From NCBI GenBank assembly GCA_022606425.2, contig JAHDVF020000874.1, positions 248,001 through 312,000 on the forward strand: a stretch of 64,000 nucleotides of DNA, read 5' to 3'. Below, piece after piece: positions 19,981-31,760 of the stretch (positions are counted from its first letter, which is position 1; every line of letters starts with the position of its first letter). The stretch comes from Lepidostoma basale. Its lineage: Eukaryota; Arthropoda; Insecta; Trichoptera; Lepidostomatidae. Position numbers and translations under genes: made by a program. The notes beneath the pieces are model-generated. The model ran no database searches and had not been told where the DNA came from. It saw nothing but the letters and a program-made list of their open reading frames with translations.

Positions 19981-21445
19981 ACGCAAGACGCCATAGTAAA
20001 AATCACTGAATTAATTGCAAAAAATACAGATAACAAAAAATGCTGTATATCAATTTTCCTTGACATGGCAAAGGCTTTCGATACAGTTTCCCACAAAATC
20101 CTCATAAAAAAACTTTCAGACATTGGAATCAGTGATGGACCCCTCGAATGGTTTAGAAGCTATTTATCTGGACGAGTTCAATCCGTAAAACTTGGAATGC
20201 TCCTTAGCGATACTCAACCAGTTACCTTCGGTGTGCCTCAAGGTAGCACACTCGGCCCATTGCTGTTCCTCATTTACATAGATCCGCTGTGCAGACTTGT
20301 AACTGGAGGGGAAACGACCGTATTTGCAGACGACACGGTACTCCAGTTCGAGGCGAACACCTGGGAAGAAGCATTTAGGAAGGCAAACAAAGGACTCAAA
20401 CTTGTGAAATTTTGGCTGGACAATAATCTTTTGACTTTAAATACAAACAAAACGACTTATTTAACTTCAACTATTGACAATAGACGACAACCATTAGGAA
20501 AAAATAATCTCATTATACATACATGTAATAATAGTAACTGCAATTGCCTGCCGCTGACTAAAGTTACTTCTACCAAATACTTAGGAATACATTTAGACGA
20601 TCATCTTAGATGGACAGACCAAATTGAAGCTGTCTCCAAGAGAATTAGAAGCCTTATTTACACTTTTAAAAATATTAGAAATATATTACCGTTAACCACA
20701 CTTAAAACAGTATATTATGCATTCGTCCAATCCATCCTAAACTACGGTTTAATAGGATGGGGAGGAACTACAATAACTACATTAAACCCAGTCATTGTAG
20801 CCCAAAAGACAATAATTAGAGTCATCGACAAAAAACCATATCGATTCCCCTCAGACCAACTTTACAATGAATTTCAAGTACCGGACATAATACAACTATA
20901 TATAAGAAATTTAGTCGTGCACTACCACAAGGACACCGACAGACACTTAAAAGCACAACAAACGTACAACACACGCAACAAACATAACCATTTTGTACCA
21001 AAAACTAAAACTTCTTATGCGCAAAGACATTTCTACTATCTTGGACCCAAACTCTATAACATAATTAACAAAACTATAAACGACCCACAAAAAATTACAA
21101 TGCACAATTACAAAAAACATGTAACTACGGAGACATTAAAAAAAGGGCGGCTTGAATGTAGTATAATTTTTAAAAATAAGTAAATAGGTAGTTTAAATAG
21201 TGTTATATAAGACAATATAGTGTTTAAATAGTGTTATATAATATATAAGTCAATTAATTTTAAGTTATACACTTTAGGATATGTGTTGCTTCCTTTAACT
21301 GCTCCCTAAATTTGTAAATTATATTATATATTGAAATTATATAGAGTACTAGGAATGCCTCCCTAGAACGGGTTACCCCAGTTGGAAGGTATTAAAACCA
21401 TGTACTTGGTAAATGATCAATAAATAAATAAAAAATAAAGATAGA
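19981..21445 (+). mobile_element. CR1/jockey-group LINE, 5'-truncated
   Basis: About 400 codons of open reverse transcriptase: LDMAKAFDTVSHKILI, GVPQGSTLGPLLFLIYID, the FADD active-site box (near 20325), then a thumb and C-terminal region, stopping at 21181-21183. A ~260 nt 3' UTR ends in AATAAATAAATAAA. The continuous frame suggests a younger insertion than its neighbours. The endonuclease domain and 5' end are missing. Confidence 0.88.
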
Positions 21446-21450
21446 AGATA

Positions 21451-22768
21451 CGAGGTCTGTTCAAAAAGTATCGCGAATTTTGAATTTCCGCTGGCTACGT
21501 ATATTTGATTTTAGATTTTTTTGTAGCGTTATGTTGGTACTCATGTCCCTTACTTATGCTGACAAGGTCGGCCATTTTGAATGTTTAGTTAATTTTTGAC
21601 AGCTGTTTTGCTTGGATGTGTTTTGGCTCGTCTTCGATTTTTGCCTATTCCAAAAAAATGGATCAAAGAATCTGTATCAAATTTTGTGTGAAAACAAAAT
21701 AAAGTGCGCTGACGCATTTCGAATGTTGACTGTGGCATATGGTGAAGCTACCTTGGACCAAAGCAACGTTTATCGGTGGTACAAAATGTTCTCAGAGGGC
21801 CGAGAAGATATGAACGACGAAGAGCGTGCCGGACGCCCGAGCACGTCAACAACAGACGAAAACATTGATAAAGTGAAGAAAATAGTATTAGCCAATCGTC
21901 GAATCAACGTTAGAGAAGTTGCTGAGGACCTAAACATATCGATTGGCTCGTGCCATTCGATTTTAACCAATGATTTGGGCATGAGTCGGGTCGCCGCGAA
22001 ATTCGTGCCAAAATTGCTCAATTTCGACCAAAAACAGCATCGCGTTAACATTGCTCAGGAGATGTTGGACTCGGTCCGTGACGACCCAAATGTACTCCAG
22101 AGGGTCATAACTGGTGACGAATCATGGGTTTATGGTTATGACGTGGAAACCAAAGCTCAATCATCCTAATGGAAGCTGCCGCATGAGCCAAGACCAAAAA
22201 AAGCGCGCCAAGTTCGGTCGAACGTGAAGGTTTTGCTCACAGTTTTCTTCGATTGCAGGGGCGTGGTGCATCATGAGTTCTTGCCACAGGGTAGTACGGT
22301 CAATAAGGAATATTACCTGCAAGTTATCAATCAAGTATAGCAATCCGCCAGAAACGCCCGGATTTGTGGAAGAACAAAAACTGGCTTTTGCACCATGATA
22401 ACGCCCCTGCTCACACATCGTTGCTTGTGCGCGAATATTTGGCCAAAAACAACACAGTAATGGTGCCGCAGCCACCGTATTCCCCAGACCTGGCTCCCTG
22501 TGACTTTTTCCTGTTTCCAAAACTGAAGAGGCCCATGAAAGGACGACGCTACGCCACGATTGAGGAGATAAAGACGGCATCGAAGGAGGAGCTGAACAAG
22601 ATCACAAAAAATGATTTTTTTAAGTGCTTCGAGGATTGGAAAAAACGTTGGTATAAATGTATTATATCCGAGGGGAATTACTTTGAAGGGGACAAAATAG
22701 ATATTCATGAATAAATAAATACTTTTTGAAAAAATATAAAATTCGCGATACTTTTTGAACAGACCTCG
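21451..22768 (+). mobile_element. Near-complete mariner (DD34D), inactivated
   Basis: The 1318 bp element has near-perfect terminal inverted repeats (CGAGGTCTGTTCAAAAAGTA) and flanking TA. The transposase starts at ATG 21658. Visible parts are the N-terminal DNA-binding region, the first catalytic D in TGDESW (~22115), the second in HHDNAPAH (~22397) and the third in YSPDLAPCDFF (~22495). Lesions are a 1-nt frameshift near 21690, a TAA at 22167-22169 and a small disrupted stretch near 22330. The ends look intact, so it could still be mobilised in trans. Confidence 0.93.
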
Positions 22769-22789
22769 TATATTAACTTATAATAGTCC

Positions 22790-23290
22790 ATTGTTTTGGC
22801 CGAATTATTAACTGTTAAATTACGATACTCGTATAAAACTCTGTTTTTATGTATCTAATTTTCTATTTTTTTTAGATATGTTTCGTGACAGCGGTTTTGT
22901 CAACATATGATGACATCATCAGGTGTTATAATAATATATCGACTGTTAAATTTTCGTGAATATTCGAACCTTTGTGTGTATTTGTTCCTATGTCAGTTTG
23001 AATAATTTATTTGATATAAGTACTTAATGGAGTTGAGTGAGGTACCTAATTCAAGTTAATTAAAAGAACGGTTAGTTACTTGGTATTTATAGGAGAACAT
23101 ATTAAAGGTGGGGAAAAAACCTAAAAATAAAAAGAATAATATATTTCAATAGTTGATATTTTATTGTAACACCTGATGATGTGAACATAGGTTGAAGAAA
23201 CAGCTTTCGCGAATAATAAAAATAAAAATTGTGATACATAAAAACAGAGTTATATTATTTAACACTTAGTTATATTTTAAGTTGAAATAC
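22790..23290. mobile_element. Foldback element 3 with hammerhead-like motifs
   Basis: Arms at ~22790-22950 (-) and ~23140-23290 (+) share GATACATAAAAACAGAGTT and ACACCTGATGATG. The cores are at 22886-22922 (-) and 23173-23208 (+). Tails point outward around a ~190 nt unrelated centre. Confidence 0.7.
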
Positions 23291-23518
23291 TTAATAACAT
23301 CCTAGCAAGGCGAAACATGTTATTATTAATATAATAAATGTTATAGAAAATGGACATTATTACATAAATGCGAAATTTGAAGAAAATGATCGTAGCAAAA
23401 TTTTGGTGTGGATGTGACAACGATGTTACATGATATTATAATACTCGTATATTACTTTCTTTTATCTTAATTTTATTTTTTATTTCCAGTACTATAAGTA
23501 TTTTAACTCTTAAATATT

Positions 23519-23706
23519 ATTTGTGAATGTATACTTATACTTGTATACAAATAATGCATTTCACCCACCGTGGGTTATCAATTCATGATTTAATTGTATC
23601 TGCGCTTAACCCAACCAATGACAGGTCATAAGTCCTGTAAACACCTTGATCAACCATATTCAGTTTCCAATTTGCATCTTCGTCTCTATTGAGATACAAT
23701 TAAATC
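23519..23706 (+). mobile_element. RepA repeat, rearranged
   Basis: GAATGTATACTTATACTTG in reverse orientation, followed by the forward core from CGCTTAACCCAACCAATG to GAGATACAATTAA; the middle is deleted. Confidence 0.75.
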
Positions 23707-24517
23707 TTAAATATTATGTTTACCTTATTTTGTCTTACAATATCTTCACAATATCATTTTTTAATTGTTAACTATTATTTTATATTTGTGATAGCATGTA
23801 ATGGGCATTATTTTAATTATTCTAAATGTTTTATTATACATATATATGTTATAGATATCGCTGTATGTTACCCTTAATAAATAAAACAAATAAAACAAAC
23901 AAATATAAAATAAAATGTATTCTTCCATATTCATTTTCAGCAAAATATCGTAAAATTGAAAAATTTATGATTTAATGTTGCGATTGCATCAAAAATGAAA
24001 ACAAATAAGATTATATATATTACACACTGTTCAATGGCGTTCTAGCGTGTTTCTATATATAATTTCATGATCATTTCCTATCAAATATTTAAGTAATTTA
24101 TAAAGCAAATGTATGATTGCTATTTTAGTTCATTTTGGAAACAGTTTAAATACAACTACACTAAATACATTTACGCATAGTTTGTACATCATAAAAGTGT
24201 ACAGAGATAAGCACTTTTTTATCTGTTGAGATTTTATGTAAGGAGTCTGTGCCGTCATTACCGAAGTCATTAACGAACGCTTCAAGGTTTATATGCGACA
24301 AATACAATAAGGGAAATTTACACAAATCATCTTAATTTGTTTAATGACTTTGAATGTATATATTAAACAAGCCCTACAATGTCATCTCGCGCCTATATAT
24401 ACTAACGTATACGTTTTTAAAATCACATATTTTTATAACAGAAGTGTCTTTAGAGAACTTTTGATTAGATTCGACAGCTTGCGATATATTTTTTAAGTAC
24501 TTACATATGCAATAAAA
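23707..24517. other. 5' flank of gene C, nothing recognised
   Basis: AT-rich. It should contain the gene C promoter, but no block like the A/B flank is found and no clear TATA and initiator pair is visible. Confidence 0.45.
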
Positions 24518-24588
24518 ATGTTTGCCAAGTCAATGATATTTTTAAAGTTTTATCTTTGTATAATATTTTTTATGAGTTTCGAAGAAAG
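24518..24588 (+). CDS. Esterase C exon 1
   Basis: 71 nt; ATG after AATAAAA, a hydrophobic leader, and a GAAAG|GTAAGA donor. Confidence 0.85.
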
Positions 24589-27500
24589 GTAAGAAAAACA
24601 TTGAATTCTTTAATATACAGGTTTATTAGTTATTAAACTAATTTCTTCTAGAAGGTTGTACGGAAATCAACGTTTTTTAAATTAATTTTTAAAAAACCCG
24701 ACCTCGAAACTATCTAACTAACTTACCATCACGCCGTTTTCCCAGAGGGGTAGGCAGAGAGGATGGATCGCCATATTGTTCTATCCTGACATAACTCTCG
24801 CGCTTCTTCTACATTCACGCATCGTGACATACACGTTCGTCGATTGTTCCTACTTCCAAAATGGCCACCTTACAGTAATTGATTAATTTGGTCATGCCAT
24901 GTCTTCCTTGGCCTTCCTCGACTTATTTTTCCATTCACACTACTTGTATATATCTTTTTAAATATTCTTTCCTCATCCATTCTTTCCATATGTCCAAACC
25001 ATCTAAGTGACCCTTTCTTGATTTTATTTATCACGTATTCATCCGCCTTACATTCCTTTCTTACTTCATCATTAGATATTCTATCATACATAGTTTTTCC
25101 GCACATCCTTCTCAGTGACCTCATTTCTACGGCATTTATCCTACTTTGATCTTCCTTTTGCAAACTCCAAGCTTCACTTCCATACATAAGGGTCGGCACT
25201 ACAACTCCATTGTGCACTGCCATCTTTGCTTCAGTCAATATATTTCTATTTGCGGTAATGACTTTTAGTGCACCATTTATTTTTTTTCCAGCTCCAACCC
25301 TTCTTCCGATATTTTTCTCCATTTTTCCATCTCTTGTAAACATGCTTCCCAGGTAGACAAATTCGGTAACTTGCTCTAATTTCTCACCGTTTGCACTTAT
25401 GTCACAATCTGTCATACATTATTCCTTTTCAAATACCATAACTTTAGACTTTGGCACGTTCATCATCTCAAAAAAATTACAAAATTTAAATTTATTTTAT
25501 CCCAAAAATGGTTCAATTCGTGATATCAAACTAAGGCGTGATGTCCCCATTTACCCTAACACTGGCAGTGCTCCCATCGTAGAGAAAAGCAACCGCCCGT
25601 ATCAGTTTTGTGCTCACTCCGTATTCGGACAAGATTGACCACAGTTTATCTCTGTTCACTTGATCATAGGCTTTTTGTAAATCGACAAACGCATAGAAAA
25701 GCTTACGGTTTTTGGCCATAAACTTCTCCGCAAGCGTTCGGAGTGCAAAAATCTGATCCATACATCCTCTTCCGGTCATAAAAGTGCCTTGAACATCCCA
25801 TACACTTTCAGTCGTCTTTTTTACTCTTTCTATTAAAATTCGGTGGTAGAGTTTACCAACGGCGCTTAACAGACTTATTGTCTGGTGATTTCCGCAGTCC
25901 ATACGAGACCCCTTTCCCTTATATAGAGGCATGATAATAGCCCTTGTCCAGTCGTCATGTCAAGAAGAGTAAATTCAGAAGTGGAATAAATTTGAGTATA
26001 AATTTATAAATCCACAATTATAGAATTCCACAGGTTAACACCTTAAGTTTGTCAAAAATGTGTTTAAATTATATTTTATTTCTTAACTACTACGTTTTCC
26101 TTTTAAAAAGACAATCAATTAACATCAAACACGTGATACAATATTTTGAATATTTGAAATTTTAGGTTCAATCGTAAGAAATATTATACTTTTAATATAT
26201 TTAGACAATAATTGGTCTTATTAGTAATATTTTTGAGATAAACACCAACAATGATCACATAATTGAAACTATTAAGAAAAAAACAGAAGATGGCAGCGAG
26301 CTGCCAAAACCCGGTCGAAGCCATAAAACCAAGTGGACATTAAATACATGTTATAAAGTTTTTTTTTCATTATTTAAGTTAACATTGTTCTTTTTGAGTT
26401 AAATTATTTTTATTATTATTTTTATTTTGTTATTTTATTTTATATCATTGTATTTTATATTATTTGTTTTAGATTTATTTTGTGGGTGTCGGACGATCGA
26501 AGTGTGCGCGGGAGATGCCTATTGGTGGCGATGAGGTTCGCAACCCATCACACCGCGTCTCCCGCGGAGCGAAAAGAGAAGGATGGAGTGCCGCATCAGT
26601 AAAAGTGTGACAGTCCATTCTTTCTGCCTACCCTTTCGGGGAGACGGCGTGATGGTTAGTTAGTTAGTTAGTTATAATTGGTCTTTAACCGCCCTACCTT
26701 CAGGTAATTTTTCGAGAAACATGCAAAAAAAATCACGTTTTTTATTAAATATATCTTACGAAACGTCAAAAACTCGACCGCACACTTCGCTTGCGCCTTG
26801 TAAAACTATCATATTTATGAAGAATTGTACTCAAGTGTTGTTGGCACACGCGCGTATCCCTAAAAGTTTGTAAATTTTAGGTACATTACTTTTTTTCAAG
26901 ATCGTACGTGATACGGGATAGCGCAGAATGGTACAGTCAAAGTGTGCGTACCACGTACGTTCATATGCTTAGGGTGGTTAAATGTAATATTTGAGTCATA
27001 AACAACAATTCATTATAGTAAGTTTTATTGGAAACATATTATATTTTCTTAAATATTAATTTTGAAATGTCTATTGCAATTATAAAATTTCAGATGTTCT
27101 GCAAAATTCAATGAAACGATTATAGGGGTACCCCAAGGATTCATATTAGGAAGGGTTGTGACAACTTTATCTGGATTTGAATACAAAAGTTTTCAAGGAA
27201 TTCCGTATGCTCAACCTCCTCTTGGAAATTTACGCTTTCGTGTAAGTACTAACTAACAAGACAAACTAACCAAAACAGAGTTACGCTATAGGGGTATGCA
27301 GTGTGGATATATTAAAACATTTTTCTACTTTACCAGCGTCTTTTATAATCATGCATCATTAAATACCGAATGATATATTTTCGGTACCTAAAATGTAACC
27401 GATAATTAAGAAAATGGAGTTATTAATTAAATATAATTGGAGTTATTATAATTCTTCATATAAATCACTCACTTTGTGGTTTAGACATTTTAAATAATTA

Positions 27501-30500
27501 TATAAATAAAACAACTTTGTATTTAACCACGGTAGGGTTATTATATTGATGGCAACTAGTTTCGCTTGGGCCATCAGGGCAGTATAACAACTCCTGATTT
27601 TAATTGTATCTCAATAGAGACGAAAACGTAAACTGGAAACTGAACATGGATGATCAAGGTGTTTACAGGACTTATGACCTGTCATTGGTTGGGTTAAGCG
27701 CACGCTTTATGTAATTACAACATTCCCCATTCCACCTTTGTTATTGTGATCATGCATGACAAATTTTTGGAAGATGTATATGTACTTCAAAATCCATATT
27801 TATCTTCACGTGTCAGTTTCAGTCAGCCATCTATGTAGATTTGGTTGCACTTGTGAATTTTTTCAAGAATTAACCTATACAACCGACCCACTAACAACTC
27901 CTGATGTTATCATCATCATCATCATCGGCTGTCCCTCGTGTCCGAGGAAGACTGTCCTTCACGGTTGTGGGTCCTCATGTGACTGAAGAGCCCGGTCCTG
28001 GACCTACATATTTTGGGGCATCTAGGGCAGGGGAAGGCGCCTGCAATGGAGCCGTCACCGTCTCCCAGTGGTCTCTCCTTTCTCCTCCTTCTCCTCTCAG
28101 CGGCGTCGCCTCTGCGCTGTGCTTCAGAGTCTTGTGTGCCTTTATGTACTGCTGTTCTCCACCTAGGTCTGTCCTCCGCAGTATTTTCCCAGCAATCACA
28201 GTCGATGCCAGTCTTTTGTAGGTTTCCTTTAAGGGAGTACTGTACTGAACCGAACCGAAAAGTACCGAACGTACTGCCATGATAAAGCTTGGATCCAAGC
28301 GAAACTATTATAGTTGGCATCAATATAATAACCCTACCGTGGTTAAATACAAAGTTGTTTTACTGTTATTTTACATATAAAAAAATATTCATTATATTTT
28401 ATAAGATTGTCGCGACAGCTGTTTCACAAAATACAAGCATTATAGTTTTTTTTACATATTTTTTTTTATTGGAGAAGGTAATGAAGGTGTAAAGCCTTAA
28501 AAACATGTCGAAAAAAATAAACCCAAAAATTGAAAAAAAAAACTGTTTTAATCATAGAAAATAGCCATTATGAAATTCCACAGTGTTAACGCCGTAAGAT
28601 TATCTGAAATCAATATTATTTAAAAATGGCTATTTAATGTTATAATTTGCGTTCCGTAAAGATCTTGCGTTCCGTAGAACAAAACCAAGCATTTTATTGG
28701 CTTGCGCGGTAATATAAGATAGATGTAATTATAATGTGAAGTAGGAATCAAACGTGACAGCCAGATCCAGATCGAGTATAAATATGTAATTACAGAACAC
28801 TTTGGTATACTAAATGGCAAGTTGTTGTCATCCGACCACTTTCACAACCTATTAATATCATTTTGTAGGAGATATGAATCATTGGAATTTTCAAATTTTT
28901 TTTTTATATCATCATTGTATTTTATATGATTTGTTTTAAATTTATTTTGTGGATGTTGGACGATCAAAGTGTGCGTGGGAGATGCCTATTGGTGGCGATG
29001 AGGTTCGCAACCCATCACACCGCGTCTCCCGCGGCGCATAAAGAGGACAACCTTCGTGGCAGAGTGGTTACGAGCTCTTACTTCCACGCCGAAGGTCCTG
29101 GGTTCGATTCCCGGCGATGGCAGTGTGATTGTCACACTGTCTTTGGTCTGGTGTAGAATTCACGTGACAATAAAATGACGTTAGATTGGCTACCTATCAC
29201 ATGTCACGAGAATCAATATAATAGCTAAAAAATAAAATTGTATACTGGGTCCAAACGACAGTGCTACCTTCGTAGAGAGAAGCAACCGCCCGTATCAGTT
29301 TTGTGCCCACTTCGTATTCGGACAAGATTGACCACAGTTTATCTCTGTTCACTCGATGATAGGCTTTTTCTAAATCGACAAACGCATAGACCCATTCGGG
29401 GAGACGGCGTGATGGTGAGTTAGTTAGTTAGTTTAAATAAATCTTTACATTTTTACAGGATCCTCAACCGCTTTCCTCGTGGAACGGCATTCTTTGGGCA
29501 ACACAATTGGGAAATTCTTGCACACAAATCACCAGCTTTATAAAAAATGTTGCTTACGGTACGGAGGACTGCCTTTATCTAAACGTGTACGTACCAAATG
29601 ATGCTCGCAACGTGAGTCTCCCGGTCATGGTGTGGATCCACGGAGGAGGGTTCATGGAAGGCGATGGAACACCAGACATATACGGCCCAGATTACTTAAT
29701 AGAGAATGGAGTTATACTTGTCACGTTTAACTACAGACTAGGCGCTATGGGATTTTTATCTTTGAACACCCCAGATGTTCCAGGCAACGCTGCGCTAAAA
29801 GACCAAGCCACCGCTCTTAAATGGGTTAAAGAAAATATCAAATACTTTGGTGGAAACGCTAATAAAATTACACTATTTGGTGAAAGCTCTGGGAGTGCCT
29901 CAGTGGAATATCAGATGCTTTCTCCACTATCCAAAGGGCTATTTAATAGAGCGATAATGCAATCTGGAACTAGTACCTGCCCTTGGGCATTACAGGACAA
30001 TCCAGAAAAAATGGCGTTCGCCCTATCAGAGATCTTGGGATTTAAATCGGAAAACAAAACTGCGGTGGTGCAATATCTTAGAAAAGTACCGGAAAATGAT
30101 ATAGTAAAAGCATCACGGGCGCTAAATTTAATTGGAAGCATTTATATATCGTTTGCTCCTGTTTTGGAAACAGTTTTTCCAAACACAAAAGCGTTCATCA
30201 CGAAACCACCACTTGAAATATTAAAGTCCAAAAACTACAACCGGGTCCCCACGATAACTGGGCTTACAACGTTTGAAGGGTTAATATTTACGACTAGTGA
30301 AGTCGAAAGTGCTGCCGATCAGGTGGCAATCGCAAACAATTTCGTTCCAGATTTGAAACGCTTCATTCCTAAAAAAATTACAGCGAAATATAACCAGAAC
30401 GAAACTGATCAAGTTGAAGCAAAAATAAGAAAGACTTATTTCCAAACAACGGATGACATTTACGACAAATATGTTTCCTTGATATCCGATTTCACTTTTG

Positions 30501-31670
30501 TTAAAGATGCAATTGTTTCTCTCAAATTGCACGCAACAAATGCTCCACCGGCTTTCTTCTACAAATTTTCCTACAGCGGATCTAAGAATTTGCTTAGATT
30601 GGCTACCGGCATGAAATATAACGGATCAGCTCACTCTGATGAGCTCACATACATGTTTCGATCAAGATTTTTAGATGGAATACCTACTACACAAGCCGAC
30701 GACTTACTTACTCAGCGTCTGACCAAACTGTGGACTAACTTTGCTAAATATGGGTAAGCAAAACCAAAACACTATTTTCATTCTCATTTTCTTCACCTTC
30801 TTCACATTTTCATGCCGTTTCTTTAAATATTCTTTAATTAAATTTTTTATTAATTTATTTTTTATTTTTATTTTTTATTTTTTTTATGCATACAACAGGT
30901 CGTTTGAACCCAATTACTGTATACATTTAATTTTTTAGCTATTATATTGATTCTCGTGACATGTGATGATAGGTAGCCAATCTATCGCCATTTTATTGTC
31001 ACGCGAATTCTACACCAGACCAAAGACAGTGTGGCAATCACACTGCCATCTTCGGTATGGAAGTCAGAGCTCTTAACACTCTGCCACTTCTTCACCCTTT
31101 CTCCAAAATACTCATCTTCTTCTTAGATAAGGTTGTATGAACTATTTGTGACGGTGAACTGTCCTGAGATGATCAAATCAAATCAGTTTTTTTTTCTCAA
31201 AATATATTACAAATAACAATTATAGTTTAAGGCATCTATTGAGAACAGGTAAAACATAATAAATATATAATACCAGGAACGCATGAGAGATGGTTCGACA
31301 TTAGGAATACAATATACACTCCAAAGTCAAGAGTAATTTGTCTTCTGAACTTACTTTCATGAATATGATGACATGCAGATCCCTACATGTCTTTAGCGGC
31401 TTTCCTGATATTTTAATTCTACTGAACCATCATTGCTCATTATTGAGAAACTATGTCCTAGGCTTCTAGTCTTAATATAACGAAGTAATTTAGATATATT
31501 TTTTTAGAAATCCAACCCCGGAATTTACGGACAAGAATCTTCTTCCAGTGGCGTGGCCTCCAGTGGACTTGAATGATATAAAACTCTTGGATATTGATAA
31601 CAACTTATCTATCATTACAAATCCATATCAGAAAACACATGAATTTTGGGAAGAAATCAGTCAAATGTAA
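24518..31670 (+). CDS. Carboxylesterase C (alpha/beta hydrolase), 4 exons
   Basis: Predicted secreted carboxyl/cholinesterase of 558 aa. Exons are 24518-24588, 27094-27241, 29459-30753 and 31508-31670, with GT-AG introns of phase 2, 0 and 2. Residues 1-~20 form a hydrophobic leader. HGGG precedes the core. The nucleophile is S216 in GESSG, the acid E346 in FEG and the histidine H465 in AHSDE. The C-terminus …EISQM has no ER-retention motif. It is clearly homologous to A and B but more diverged than they are from each other, and has lost the long shared 5' flank. Introns 1 and 2 hold an antisense RTE-like LINE, a foldback element, RepA, two SINE types and a 5'-inverted LINE ending 25 nt from exon 3. 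All catalytic residues are kept, so it should be active; the substrate is unknown. Confidence 0.92.
24712..25955 (-). mobile_element. RTE-like LINE with internal deletion
   Basis: Minus strand, two coding blocks. Upstream (25932-25531) carries the palm N-terminal part AFVDLQKAYDQVNRDKLW. Downstream (25415-24870) carries EFVYLGSMFTRDGKMEKNI to RPRKTWHDQINQLL. The YADD segment between them is lost near 25455-25530. The 3' end at 24717 has a TTAG tail. It lies antisense in intron 1 of gene C. Confidence 0.9.
25965..26060 (+). repeat. Remnant of GGAATTCCACAG repeat
   Basis: GAATTCCACAGGTTAACACCTTAAG and an upstream GTGGAATAAA block match the tail of the hammerhead-like repeat at 12500-12600. Confidence 0.6.
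26395..26676 (+). mobile_element. Non-autonomous element with RTE-like tail
   Basis: Order: an AT-rich leader ending TTTAGATTTATTTTGTGG, a CGAAGTGTGCGCGGGAGATG body, GGTTCGCAACCC (resembling a pol III B box), a CGCGTCTCCCGCGG block, then an end shared with the RTE-like LINE (TTCTTTCTGCCTACCC…GGCGTGATGG) and (TTAG)n. Confidence 0.85.
27094..27241 (+). CDS. Esterase C exon 2
   Basis: 148 nt; follows AATTTCAG and encodes the GVPQGFILGRV segment and GIPYAQPPLGNLRFR, ending before GTAAGT. Confidence 0.9.
27600..27900 (-). mobile_element. RepA repeat
   Basis: Reverse copy; it closely matches 62860-63370 in the CATGCATGACAAATTTTTGG, TCAGCCATCTATGTAG and CAACCGACCCACTA words, so the two copies belong to one subfamily. 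Confidence 0.8.
27910..28245 (-). mobile_element. LINE C-terminus with C2H2 zinc finger
   Basis: The minus strand encodes a basic segment (RRRRRKERPLGD), then one C-x2-C-x12-H-x3-H finger, then a short serine-rich end and a (GAT)n tail. Many invertebrate LINEs end with such a finger, so I do not call a host gene. Confidence 0.75.
28465..28615 (+). repeat. Hammerhead-like repeat arm, degenerate
   Basis: ATGA, AAGG…CCTT able to pair, AAAAACATGTCG at 28477-28510; then AATAAACCC and the ATTCCACAGTGTTAACG block. Confidence 0.5.
28893..29042 (+). mobile_element. Non-autonomous element with RTE-like tail, 3' cut
   Basis: AT-rich leader and GGTTCGCAACCC body as at 26395, ending at CCGCGGCGCATAAAGAGG where the tRNA-type SINE begins. 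Confidence 0.8.
29043..29226 (+). mobile_element. tRNA-derived SINE
   Basis: The head resembles a tRNA: GTGGCAGAGTGGTTACGAGC (A box) and GGTTCGATTCCC (B box). The body is CACACTGTCTTTGGTCTGG and a CTACCTATCACATGTCA end. It is the best-preserved head of the family. Confidence 0.85.
29262..29433 (+). mobile_element. RTE-like LINE, 5'-inverted copy
   Basis: 29262-29393 encodes the palm segment AFVDLEKAYHRVNRDKLWSI on the minus strand. It joins directly to the last ~40 nt of the same LINE on the plus strand with the (TTAG)n tail. This is a twin-priming type structure with deletion. It ends 25 nt before gene C exon 3. Confidence 0.8.
29459..30753 (+). CDS. Esterase C exon 3 (catalytic core)
   Basis: 1295 nt, open throughout; begins DPQPLSSW after TTTTACAG and ends AKYG at GTAAGC. 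Confidence 0.95.
30885..31090 (-). mobile_element. tRNA-derived SINE
   Basis: Complete 3' part (CAGTAATTGGGTTCAAACGA end), body and a damaged head; it lies in intron 3 of gene C. Confidence 0.8.
31120..31385 (-). mobile_element. LINE fragments (BovB-like end, then jockey-like 3' UTR)
   Basis: 31124-31172 resembles the GAA-tailed LINE end at 4160-4220. 31176-31385 is the 3' UTR of the jockey-like family with TCAAATCAAATCA at its tail. Confidence 0.65.
31508..31670 (+). CDS. Esterase C exon 4
   Basis: 163 nt; follows TTTTTAG, encodes NPTPEFTDKNLLPVAWPPV…ISQM, then TAA. Confidence 0.92.
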
Positions 31671-31754
31671 ATGATAACATATTAAATGATTCAGCCTGTT
31701 AAAATTTATATATATTAATGTATTTGTTAATATTTGTATGGTTCCTAAAAATAT

Positions 31755-31760
31755 AATAAA
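31755..31760 (+). terminator. Poly(A) signal of gene C
   Basis: AATAAA 85 nt after the stop codon, followed by a T-rich stretch. Confidence 0.6.

Larger units (their letters stand above)
27505..28363. mobile_element. Foldback element 4 with inserted repeats
   Basis: Inverted ends of about 60 nt (27509-~27575 and ~28290-28363) share AACTTTGTATTTAACCACGG and TTATTATATTGATG. Next to each end is a GAAACTA core: CTGATG…GCGAAACTAGTT on the - strand at left, and GCTTGGATCCAAGC, GAAACTA-TTA-TAGTT on the + strand at right. The centre holds RepA and a LINE end. Confidence 0.75.

Noticed and set aside
27922..28323. Host C2H2 zinc-finger gene
   Set aside because: Only one finger, preceded by a basic LINE-type segment and followed by a (GAT)n tail; it fits a LINE C-terminus.
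29043..29116. Functional tRNA gene
   Set aside because: A and B box words are present, but the same head with the same non-tRNA body recurs on both strands as a SINE, and no full cloverleaf could be drawn.
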